From positions 2,047,541 through 2,111,540 of the forward strand of contig NW_017803909.1 of the NCBI RefSeq assembly GCF_001625305.1: a stretch of 64,000 nt of DNA, in the 5' to 3' direction. Origin of the DNA: Branchiostoma belcheri (Eukaryota > Chordata > Leptocardii > Amphioxiformes > Branchiostomatidae). The translations under genes and the position numbers were made by a program. Under the pieces are notes generated by a model. The model worked only from the letters and a program-made list of their open reading frames with translations. It had not been told where the DNA came from and did no database searches. Below, one piece after another: positions 1 through 11,400 of this stretch (the first letter of the stretch is position 1; every line of letters begins with the position of its first letter).

Positions 1-38
1 AAAAGTGCCGACTTATTCATGCATGTTTGTTTCCACAG

Positions 39-3000
39 CCTACAGCGACACGTACTCCTCTGAAGACACCGTGAAAATAGCGGTCCGGAGCAGGGACCTA
101 CAGCCGGCTATCGCCGGCAAGACCATCACCATAGGCAGTCATCAGAACGTCACTTTGGACGGATCCGGATCCCGGGACCCAGACAACGCAGAGGGGGAGG
201 GAATCTTCACGTATGTGGATAATCCGTGATACTTGGAATATATATATGTTGCATAGATGCATCTCTTTTGACAGGGAACATTTACTGCTGACCCTATGAA
301 AATTAATGTCTTCTCTATCGCTCCCCAGGTGGACTTGTCAGGAGAAGGACACGGACCTGCCATGCTGGGTGGAGGTTGGCGGCGAACCCACCCCTCTCCC
401 GCTCTCTGATCAGGCGACAACAAATGTCCAGGGCTCCATGCTGAACCCTAACACTTGGTAAGTTCTAATAATGATGTATAAAATAACATAACGATGTCTT
501 GTAAATGTAGATTAGTTTCTAACAAGTCCTTAGAAATATATTGAACAATTCCTTTATCGCCGTGGCAGGTTTTTCCAATAAATATGACTATGTGTTGAGG
601 TCATCGCTAGATCTTGTCTGAGATGATATTTCACTGTTAACAAATTACAGTCTGTTTTCAAGTTTTTCAAAAGATGAAATACCACAAGCCGTGTGCTAAA
701 TCATACACGTATTTCCCGTTATGTTCAGGTACACGTTTACCCTAACCATGCGTAAGGGGAACCGGTCAGCCAGCACTTCGGTGGAGCTGTTCGTTTCACC
801 GAACGAAGTACCACAGGTGGAGGTGGACCCTATCCCCGAGAAGGTCAACCCGGACAAGAGGGTGGTCATCCAGTTCAGACTGACCACTACCTTGCCGGAC
901 ACAATTGTCACACTGGAGTGCTTGGATCAGGAAGGTACAAAATTCTAGTTGCCTGACGCTCTATGCAGTATGATTATGCTGCAACATTTCTTCTATTGAC
1001 TATTCGTATTTTTACGTCAACGTATGACGTCTGCTCTCGCCTCGAATTGTAACAGGATACGGTTACGTTGACTTGGAGCAAGTTACCGCCAACGGACTGA
1101 CGAGCAGGACCTACCGGAAACCTGCGGCTGGGCAGCCGGTGAATGTGGTGATCCTCCCGGACAGCCTGGCCCCCAACACCCGGTACACCTTCCGCGCCAC
1201 CGCAGCCCACCAAGGCGGGGAGGCATACGCCGACGTTGACGTCGTGACCAACGCTCCGCCAAGCCCGGGCTCGTTTCAGGTACGATCTACAAAATCTAGG
1301 CATACTAGAAGCTTACAAAAGGAAATAAAGTGCCGTATTGTTTGTTACTGGGTGAAAATTTCGTCGATTTCTCACCAATGACGCCCGGACATAATTTACT
1401 GTACATGAACATATCAATACGATTCCAAGGTTACTACAGAATACTAACGCACAGTCTTCTTATCTTCTCCTCAGGTCGAACCAATGGTTGGAACGGCAGT
1501 GGTGGACACCTTCACCCTCTCAGCGGAGGGCTGGACAGACGATGAAGACTTCGCATTAGAGTACCGGTTCAGTTACATCGGGCCAGACGGAAGGACCCTG
1601 CTGCTGAGGGAACGGGCCGAGGACAGCCAGTTAGAGGCCACGCTTCCAGCAGGTTTGACCGTGTAAACAATGGATGAGCCTTTCTCTACGGTTATGAGTC
1701 CTGGGGTGGTTAGGGAAAGTGATTGATAGCTCATTAAAAATTAATGCCACTCTCCATTGTACGTTATCATTTCATTGCATATGTCTATCGCTTATTATTA
1801 GCCTGTGGCCATGAAGCTACAAGAAATGCACGATCATGTCTAGTAAAAGAATGCTTCATGAATGTAGACTGATCCACTTCAATTTTATATATTTTATATT
1901 AGTGAATTAGAATTTAAATCCGTTGAGTTTGCGTCTGTACCAGCAACTCAAATGGACGACTGCACTTCTGCCATTGAGCAACACCGCTGAGCCTTAAGCC
2001 ATACTGTAGCCTGACCAAACTTGATATGATATTCCAGGCACCGGAGACAATAACACGTTGACGCTGGTAGTGCAGGTGTTTGACGGAAGGCGAGCATCTA
2101 CTAAGCTGACCGTGGACGTCACTGTCAACCCTCTTGCCGAAATCACCAGCGACACAGTGGACAACGTGAAGCGTGACTTCGAGGAGAACATCAGGATAGG
2201 TCAGTCCTCCCATTTCGCCACCCCGCCTCAAATGTATCACTTTCATTCCCTTTCTAAGAATTTATTTTAATCCTCTATCTCTTCTATATCAAGGATAAAA
2301 AGACAACGTTCTGTGATTAGTACAGTTTCTCATATCTCCTTTCTCTATATACATACGTTTTAGTCTAGACATAATGATTAACGTGCAAAGTTATATGCTG
2401 TTTTTTGTGTTGTTGAAGGTGATTTTGACAAGGCGATATCTATGGCGATTTCCATGGTGACAACTGGTGGCAATCTCTCCGCGGCTCTGCAAGATTCTAT
2501 CAACGAGCTGAAGGATCAAGTCACCAACGAGATTACGGAAAAGGAACCTCAGGACGAAGAGTAAGTTGTGGACATTCTAGTCATTCGAATTGGTAACAAA
2601 TCTTAACAGAGCTCATTTAAAATCCTCTCAAAGTATATTTTATGGTGTCTGCAATCATCCTTTATGAAGTGTCTATGCGGAATTGTTAGGTTTTTCACGA
2701 CAACATTTTCTTTATCCCCGCAGGGAAGTAGACAACGCACTGAGAAGTCTTGCCGGGACCCATCAGGGCGGCGACGACATGAGGGAGGAGACCCGTGAGA
2801 AGGTCAAGGCCTTCGTCAATGATCTTGTGGACAGGTTCTTCCGCGTGAGTGACGAATTGTCAGAGAACAACAACGCCAGTGACAGCGGCCAGGCCCCGAG
2901 GAGGAGGAAACGTAATGTTGGAACCAACTCCGTGACTACTCCTATGACGACTGACCAGGTAAGTACGATTTGTAAACGGATCAAACTTATATTATATCTT

Positions 3001-3076
3001 TCAGCTGTTAGCTCACATGTTTTTTCTAATGGAAATGCTATTTACAGCATTAAGGCATTTATATCTTTATGTGTGT

Positions 3077-3107
<31 letters not shown>

Positions 3108-6100
3108 CGCGTGCGTGTGTGTGTGCGTGTGTATGTATGTGCGTTTGTTTGTTTGTTTGTTTGTTATAACACTCCTGATCAGCCTGGTGTTATGTGCCTC
3201 AGGTTTCCGACATGCTTCTAGTCTTCGACGCCATGTTGGCCTCCATCGACGAGAGCAGTCCGGACGCAGTCACAACCAAGCTCGACTTCCGCTCCACCGT
3301 CGAGCTGGGTATGGTCGGGATGTGTCGGGGGCAGTCTTACGGCGGCTCGGCCTCCGTGGCGATGTCGGGTAACGTCGTGGTGCGGACCGACCTGACGCTG
3401 TTTGATGACATCGCTGACCGGCAGCTGCTGGCGTCGTGCGACGGATGCAGTGATGACATCACCGGAACTGCTAAGGTAACATTCCAACATCGTCCGTTGC
3501 CATAATCACTTTCTTTAAACAATTGGATGTCCATTAACGGAGTTTCTAATACCAACACTTCAAGTCCGCATGGTGGTAGGCATTCCCTCTATTACACAGG
3601 TTCAGACTCTCCCAGTATCTTGTGTCAACAGATGAGACGATTGTTTAGCTCCTCTGTGTATTTGACTGCACGACGCATGCTTTCAAGTTTGGTTCTAGCG
3701 GAGCTCGACCAAAGTAAGTAAGTAGGGTATCTAACTGCTGTTGGTTGTTTCGCCTAATCGGCTTCTTCTCCATTCCTCTCAGATCCGTCTTGGCGAAGAC
3801 GTGGCCTGGGCCTACGAACAGTGGCAGTGCGTCCCGGAATCGTCCACTATCTGCTACGGGGCATGCATCGGGTCAGCACAGATCAAGTTTGACCCCCTGA
3901 CTGACCCATTGAGTACTGACGTGATCAGGTGTGTTTCATTACTTCTGCAGTACTTTATCCAACCGGTATTGAGTTGAATTAGAGAGACTTTGACAGAATT
4001 GTTTAGTGAGTGTTTAGAATATTATGGTCAGTAGCACAGGTAGACATCGCCTGCTGTTCAGTTTTCTAATTCAGGTTGTAGTAGTACAATCACCATCTAT
4101 ATTAGTTTCATCTGTGGATTCCAAAATTTTTTTGGTAACTGATGAAATATATGCATGTTTCAGGAGTGACCTGGTGTTGATGGACCTGGTCAGTCCCCTA
4201 TCGGACCTGCGGACCCGTCTGGCCGGACTGCGTGACCCGCTGGTACTGGACATCCCGGCCACTGGGGCCATGCCTGACGGCACCTACACTCTAGAGGTCA
4301 GAACTTTTACATGGTGGAGAATACTCCCCTGTCTTGTCTCCTTCATGTACATGGTGCCTTCCTTGGGCCCTTGTCTAAAGCATGCCAGACGATCTACAGC
4401 TTCGGTCAGTCGCCCTCTGCATGTCTGGCTGTACAGTGCCTCTCGTGGCTGGTACAGCTGATTCTGGCCCGGCAGGCTCTACCGCAGAATCTGCAACAGT
4501 GCTCCTGGATGGTGTCCTTTTCCTCTGTGGGTCTCTTACGTCTGTTCCTTGCGTCCGCTTTCTTGCGTTCTCTAGACCTGGCGACTTTGAACAGTTTCAT
4601 CCCCGTTTGTATCGCTGCTCTCCACTTACTTCTATCCCTTGCTACCTTTCCCAAGACTCCATGGAAAAGTCTTGGAGGGTGGCTTTGAGAGTGGCACGAG
4701 AGTGCAGATAATAATGATTCTATTGTACATGTATATCCTTCCATGTAACGTTCCGTGTGTTTGGTTCTTGTCAGTGCCGGCGCTGGTCGGGGAATGAGTG
4801 GACCACCACCGGCTGCAGCACCAACCTGGTGCCGCGGGATGTGGGCGGAGTGCCCTACGTCACCTGCAGCTGTACCCACATGGGAGGTTACTATGCGTGA
4901 GTTCCCTTCAGTAACTTCTTATCAGTCATACCACCAAGTAATCTAATTGATGCTCAGCAAATTCAGTTGAAGGCCATGTCAAGTTTCCATACCCACATGG
5001 TTTGTATCGTAGGTTGATGACAGATCCACTACTTAGGTTAGATGTTTCAGTCTGTATCTCTCCATAATTTTCTGTCTACACCAGGATCATAATTCACATG
5101 TATGTAAACACCTTCTGGTTCTCGTCCTTCTACCCAGGCTGTTCGAGGGTGAGTACGTGGCGCCAACCACCCCGGCCCCGGTCACTCCGGCCCCGGAGAA
5201 GAACGCGATCGAGTTCACGTTCGTGCAGAACTGTAGCGTGGTGACCAGCGGGGACCAGGCCGGCTTCCTTGCCTCCTTCCACGGCTTCATAGCAGAGAAG
5301 ATGAGGGTGTCTACCTCTCGCGTCAGGAACCTGGCGATCTTAGACGGTACGATAAACTACAGAACTGTCCTTCTTGTGCTAAAAGTAGATACTGAGCAGC
5401 ACCCCTCAGTCGGAGTAAAGTGCTCAGGGGGAATGAGCACCTCTGGGGCCGGATTACTGTTTCCTTGGACTTGGAAGGTTGAGAAATTTCCGTAATGTCT
5501 TGTGGAAGCCCAGTCTCTTTAAAACTGTCTGAGGGAAACAGGGATATCTATAATGGTCTTAATGAAATGGTAGAACCTTGTAAGAATTTGGGTTGGCGTG
5601 TCGCGATTGGTGCGGAGTACGCACCAAATGAATCAAACATTACGGTGTGTATGAAGACCATGCTTTGTCATGGTTGACTCCCCTTCCCCAACGCCAACTC
5701 GTAATAACATTACATGCCATTCCCTATGTTCCTCAGTTGTCGGCGTGGGCTGCATCTGCTCCTACGACCTACTGGAGACCACCGATCCTAGCGAGACCAT
5801 CAACTTCTACGCGGTGGACACCATCGCCGAGCCGATGTGGAAGGGCTACCTGGGCGCCACCTCACCTAACGGGACCCCGCTGGACATCTACAGGTCGTCC
5901 CTACTGCAGGACGGGGGCATGGTCAATCCAGGTACGGACTTCCCGTCGTCATCCTGGCTCTATTGCATTGTTTCTCTCTTTGTTGATATTATTCTTCTCA
6001 CTGGGCATTAGCTTGTACACGATGTTAGGCCTTTTCAAGAGGATAAACGTAGCATAATACCAGTACTCACTGCTCTCTGTACTCATTGCCATTGTCATTT

Positions 6101-6485
6101 ATTAGTCTAAGTAGTAAGAGCATTTTTAGTTGAAAAAGGACACCAAAATTCAAAATGAATATCGAGTATTATGTATACAATGCACATGATGACTTTTAAT
6201 TTTTGGCATGTTTAAATGTGAGCTTTTTATTTACATTTATGGCCTCAAGCGGCCTCCCTGGTGATCTGGATATGATATATATTTACAGCGAAGACAGCTC
6301 CCATCCAGAAGCCGGCCACCCCAGGTGAGATCGTGGCGGGGCTGGTGTGTGGAGTGTTCCTGTTCCTCATCATGCTCGGCCTGTCCTTCTGCTTCGCGCG
6401 GGCAGTGGCTGGCAATCCCAGCAGCAAGGTGGACGTGACTCCGCCCCCTCCCCACCAGGCACGGCCCGCCGAGAGGCATTTGTAG
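39..6485 (+). CDS. REJ-domain / GPS-motif single-pass membrane protein, 3' part (5' end outside window)
   Basis: Fifteen exons join in phase: 39-210, 329-457, 729-934, 1056-1279, 1475-1652, 2038-2199, 2419-2560, 2724-2958, 3203-3475, 3783-3928, 4164-4296, 4775-4896, 5138-5346, 5737-5931, 6289-6485 (stop TAG), giving about 907 residues. Residues 1 to about 355 look like a REJ region: VTLDGSGSRDPD, TWTC, NTWYTFTLTMRKG, LAPNTRYTFRATA, then SAEGWTDDEDFALEYRFSY. A GAIN-like stretch with a basic RRRKR cleavage-type site follows, then a GPS motif (about 667-707), a Thr/Pro linker, a Cys-containing module starting FTFVQNCSVV, one membrane span (LVCGVFLFLIMLGLSFCF) and a short Pro-rich tail. In polycystin-1 relatives REJ and GPS precede 11 membrane spans; sea urchin suREJ1 has a single span, so this resembles that class. 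A receptor or adhesion role at the cell surface is inferred. There is no PLAT domain or channel. Confidence 0.82.
3061..3172. repeat. (GT)n / (TTTG)n microsatellite in an intron of the REJ gene
   Basis: Long TGTG run interrupted by GC and AT steps, ending in a TTTG tetranucleotide run. It lies between exons 2724-2958 and 3203-3475. Confidence 0.95.
4775..4896 (+). other. GPS motif exon of the REJ-domain gene
   Basis: This exon encodes the GPCR proteolysis site module. It begins CRRWSGNEW, continues TTTGCSTN and ends VTCSCTHMGGYYA, with the two Trp and four Cys in the usual order. Autocleaving GPS motifs have His-Leu (or similar) followed by Thr or Ser as the nucleophile. Here the residue after His-Met is Gly, so self-cleavage is not expected. 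The module is followed by about 150 extracellular residues before the membrane span, whereas a GPS usually sits directly before the first span. Confidence 0.8.
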
Positions 6486-6502
6486 CCGGAGGGTCCTCCC
6501 AG

Positions 6503-6882
6503 CCATCCGGGAGGATGGAGACCTACCCAAGGAACCTGGTAAGATTCCAACTCTCTAACCGTCAGGGTGTCTTACAAATATCCTCCACTTTGGTAGTTTA
6601 CTTTTGATGTGTTTAAGACGTTTATATTGGGCTTTCGTTTTAGTAATGGTGGTAAGTGGTAAATGCCTGACAAATTGATGACTACCTGGCCAATTCGATA
6701 CTGTCTTTGCAGCCACCAAAATATTTTCTTGGGGATTAGAAGTTTACTTCAGTGACTCTCCATTTGTGAATTGAAAGTACATTACATTACACTATACATA
6801 CAACCATGTTTGCCATTCTTTAGTTAATATTAAATCGATTCCTTTGTGTTTCCAACAGGAGAAATCCGGCTTCCATGTGTAA
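6503..6882 (+). other. Alternative C-terminal exons of the REJ-domain gene
   Basis: Two segments, 6503-6538 and 6859-6882, could encode an alternative tail. A 74-base candidate intron (6429-6502; donor AAG/gtggac, acceptor tcctcccag) leaves the membrane-span frame at AAG and enters a frame reading PSGRMETYPRNL. A clear donor (CTG/gtaagatt) and acceptor (tttccaacag) then add EKSGFHV and TAA. The tail would end F-H-V, a possible class II PDZ ligand. If the first intron is not used, translation stops at 6485 and these segments are 3' UTR holding a normal intron. Confidence 0.4.
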
Positions 6883-8480
6883 GAGACACAGGACCACAGG
6901 ACCTTCGCCATCCCAGAACGACTTGCATGTTTGTCACCAGAGTGACAAGATGAATCTTTGTTTGCATGTTACGTATATACGAATACCATGGATGATACTT
7001 TAAAGGCATCCAGTGCAGTTTTTAGGGCCTTTTCAAAGTCAATATTCTAGTCACATATCTACATACTAAGTTGAAACAACACTGTCCCAATGTATATCGA
7101 CATTCATGGAGAAAAAATTCCCAAAATTCTGACGAAAAACGATTAATGGAAGGACCTGGATTGATTTTTAGGGTACCACCCAGAAAATAAAGGACTAACC
7201 TTGGGGCTCGTTTCTGCAGTTTTAAATGCCCAAAGTAGGAAATGCTGATTCAAATGTGCTCATGTGAACAGTATGTGTCAATATCATGCATTATTCAGAA
7301 TATTTCTAGTTTTGCCGCCCTAAAATTGCATTGGATGTTCTTATTTGCATGCTTGTTAAATAGTTATTAACAAACAAGAAACAACAATTTGGCTCTAAGT
7401 TAAATTTACATTGAATTGATTAACCTATCAGGTTGTATGTACCTGATACTTGAATAGTTAAAGCACCATTACTTATCTTCTTGTATATAGCTTTTTAACA
7501 AACCCGCATCACAAACACTAAATCCATCGGTGTGCGACGAATCTGTCATGACCAACTGATGCAGGCTGTCTGTTCTGCTAACGTCTGCAAAACCTTCGTA
7601 AAAACCAATTCAGACAGGACTTGGACTGTTGTTGTACTTATATATGCTTATAATTATGTAGTCTTCAAACACCTTCAACCTTGACCTTGACCAAAAGTGA
7701 CCTTGGTGTTTTATAAAGATGAAAAGAATAGCCAAACAAGGAATCCAAACAGGTTGATTCGATTTCCAGAATATTTATAGGTTCAAAGGCTAAATGCTGA
7801 TTCATTTTTTAAATTGGTTTCTGGTATCAATGTCAAAATTTGTCTAAAAGATTATATTCAAAACGCGGCCATTTTATCCTTAAATATCAATTTTAAGGGA
7901 TTTTAGAAAACTAACCAATTCTAAGTTAATTCAATTAAAGTGTCTTACAAGTATACGTAGGTTGAAGTATTTGAGTGTTTTAGGCATCGTCACTTCAAGA
8001 ATATGCTACCTTACTTTATTCACGGCTGTACTATTTTTCGCTGCATGGAGTGGATCAGAATAAAAGGATGTCTATATCCAATCAGTGTGTCATGCCCATT
8101 TTATCTGTCGTGAATTAGGTAGTTTACGTCGGGGCGAGTATCCTCTACTAATTCAAGTGAATGAATCAGAATTGAAATTGAATCATAGAATAGATGTTGA
8201 ACTGGAGGATTCAGACTTAACGTCCTGATTCAATTCAACGGTCTAATTAATACTGAACACAAATTCGTATGGTGGAACTAGAATTTAATGATATAACGTT
8301 ACATTGAAATACGATCATACCAAAACATTATAACATTTATAGATAACAATATCTCTATATCTACAGAGCTGTACAAAATCTATGTTCATGTTTTGACGAC
8401 AATATTCCACATCAATCTGTCATAATTTCGATGTAATTGTGTGTTGTAATTGTATGTTTTTTTACCAACTGGCTGGATGC
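6883..8480. other. Tail-to-tail intergenic / UTR stretch
   Basis: AT-rich sequence between the ends of the + strand REJ gene and the - strand ectodomain gene. I see no coding exon. It contains CCTTGACCTTGACC near 7677, whose reverse carries TCAAGGTCA nuclear-receptor half-site repeats, possibly by chance. Confidence 0.5.
7186..7191 (+). promoter_or_regulatory. Candidate polyadenylation signal AATAAA for the REJ-domain gene
   Basis: A canonical AATAAA lies about 0.7 kb past the stop at 6485 and about 0.3 kb past the alternative stop at 6882. It is the first good signal on this strand. There is no transcript evidence. Confidence 0.35.
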
Positions 8481-11400
8481 TCAATTGTTCAATGCTAAAC
8501 ACAATAGAACAATCCCGATGTAGCCGGCTAGGCCCAGCATGTTCTCCAGAGGGGTGGAGCCTGATTCCTTAACTTCCGGGTCCTCCTTAACCTCCACCTC
8601 GGTGAGGAGGCCCTTCTCACAGCGGAATGTTTTAGCGCTGTAGACTTCTCCGTGGTTGATGCAGACACAGTCTAGTTTTTCTCTGACGAAGGTCGAGTTT
8701 TCTGGACATCCGGCAAATCTACGAAACAATATACAATCCAGCTGATACAATCTTAATAGTTTAAAGACACAATATGAGATGACACCGATTAGAAATGTTT
8801 CAAACACATTACTATAAAGCCTTGAACACATGCTTCGGACAGTATTAAGTATAGTATGAAACCTTACTTTTTTGTAAGGTGATGTAGATACACTCATCTT
8901 ATACAGATTCAACAAACAAACAAACAAACAAACAAACAAACAAATAAGCAAACAAACAAACAAACAGACAGAACAATCCTTATAAACCAAGCGGGTAAAA
9001 ATATATGGCAACTGCCAAGACACAAAGGAATACACAATGTGATTGGATAGAAACATTTTATCTAATTCAAAACAATGAGAAACACAGGAGCATGAAACCT
9101 TACAGTAAGGCGTGGCTCAGCCCCTGAGGAACAGCGGCCTTGACCATGATGTCTCGCTGGACCCGTCGTTTCTTCCTGCCCTCCAGCGAGGTGAGACGGA
9201 AGACACTGGTGAAGGTGTAGGTTTCCGACACCCCGGACAGAGCTCTGTTGATGAACTTGGTCTGATGGACTTCTCTATCCGCGACATAACCGTTGTAGGA
9301 CAGGGACTGAAAAAGGGTTGAAAATAGCTTCTTGGAGTCATGCCGTGAAGTAATAATGTTGCCTGTGTAAAATCCTGGTTTACGTCCACTCCCACAGTCG
9401 CTACCGACCAACCACGGCAAATATAGGCTGGCTATATATATAAAGGCTAGTTTATTGAAAACTGTTTACTTTATGTTAACTAAAATTATCTGTTTGTAAT
9501 AAAAGAAAAGATGTCATACGGATTTGGGCTCTGGGAGCGGATGTAAACTTACCAGGACGGGACCCAGGCTAGAAGTGATGATTAGAAAACACTATCTTTT
9601 CTCTTGTGAAATGTTTGAATGTGCAATGTGTTTGGCTGATACAATTACACCTTAAAAGGATGAAAAATGCGACCTCGCCATAGCTTCAAACGTGTTTGAT
9701 ATTACCTGAATGGGCGACTCGATATCGTCTGCCGTGTACGTGACCGGATTCCCCGCCTCATCCTGACCCTCGTACCGGAAGTCTGGGTGTTCGTACGCCG
9801 AGTAACGGTCGGACGTGGGAGCCCTCAGACAGCCCTGATTGACGAGAGATAATACATGTTTACATCCATGATAAATGGAGGTATCGTTTTTGGTCTGTAT
9901 GTCTGTGTCTGTCTGTCTGTGTCTGCCTGTCTCTCTCTCTGCACGTCTTACATCTGGTAGGTGATTTTCGTTACAAGACCTCCTTGACAGCTGCCAACTG
10001 GTGTTGTTTCGATTGCACGATAAAAAAAGACCCCGGCAAATACTGGATCACACAAGATCTGAACAATTCATTGAAGATCTGTGAATTCTTGTTATGTTCT
10101 GATTTCAGCTTGCTGCACTTTGAGTACAAAATCGCATGTACTGGCTATCAGCGATCTTTTAAAAAAAAGTCACTAACTGGCTAGACATGATCACTGTGTA
10201 GTAGTGTGCTAACTTACATCTGGATACTGAGTTGTGGAGTATTGTTGTCCGACGCACACCAGGAACAGGGTCAGCTCCATCTGTAGCCGTGTGCGCAGGA
10301 ATGCTGGGAAGAAGTGCGTCTCCATGGTAACCTCCTCCAGATGAGACACCCCGGGGGGTACCCCGCCCTGCAGGTCACGTGATGGGTCTACTCCGTACAC
10401 GGTTCTCACCTCCACTCTGGGGGGGAAACATGGGCAAAGATGACTATCGCCATGTACATGTACTGTCCTATGTACTATCCCAATATCCTATGTTCTATTA
10501 ACCTGATGAAATTATTTCCATTATCATATTTTAAGTTTAAATCACAGAAGCCATTTTTTCTATTCCAACATTTAACAAAGACATTGTGACGGCACACTCA
10601 AGTTTTTGAACTTATTCTTATGCCGCCACCAACGTAGACATAAACAATACTCATTTCTACCCGAGTTATGTGCTGAAAGTCGTGTAAAGTTCCTTTCCCA
10701 AGGGCACAAGATCAGGCAGGATTCGAGAAGAGCCGTTCCGCCACACGCCCCCACAGCCACAGAATCCATTTCTAAGAGTTTGTCTGACCTTGGATTGTCG
10801 TTGTTGTCATCTGTGACCTCCACGACGGTTTGTAGAGTGATCTGTGCTGAAATCTCCGCGTCGGCAACAGTCAGGATGGAACAGGTGGTCATGATGTTGT
10901 CAGTCATGTTCGGGCATCGCAGGTACAGGAATTTGAAGACAAAGTTTCCTGAATTGAAGATTAGTGGGATAACATCACATGGTGCTATGTAGTGTATTTT
11001 GAGCATTTTGACACATCTTTGACTTATTATTTTGTACATGACTGGTACATGACAGATACAGTTAACAAATCGCGGCTTTGTTATTTCTGTCAATCACAAC
11101 GAAAAAAAAGAAGAAAAGTCGGAGAAGAAAGAGACAGGGTTAACTGGTTCTTTGTTGCCCATAAGGCAGAACGTGTGCTACTAACGAAATAGCATGATCA
11201 GCACCAAGGACAGTACCCACAACACTAGGCATACTGACCAGTGGCATCTATTGGCTCCCCATTTCTAACATCCTTCCCGAACTCGAACACGTTGAGAACG
11301 ATGTGGAAGACCCATCGCTGTACACACAGGCCCGGGGCCACCACGTCATCAAAATCACAGACCGGGACTGCAGCCGCCATGTCGTGGGCAGGGGATGAGT

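Noticed and set aside
2683-3372. Single 229-codon frame including a Cys/Val run
   Set aside because: It reads through an intron and a (GT)n microsatellite. Exons 2724-2958 and 3203-3475 splice in phase instead.
7677-7705. Tandem TCAAGGTCA-like nuclear receptor half-sites
   Set aside because: Located between two gene 3' ends, with no nearby promoter; short motifs of this type arise by chance.
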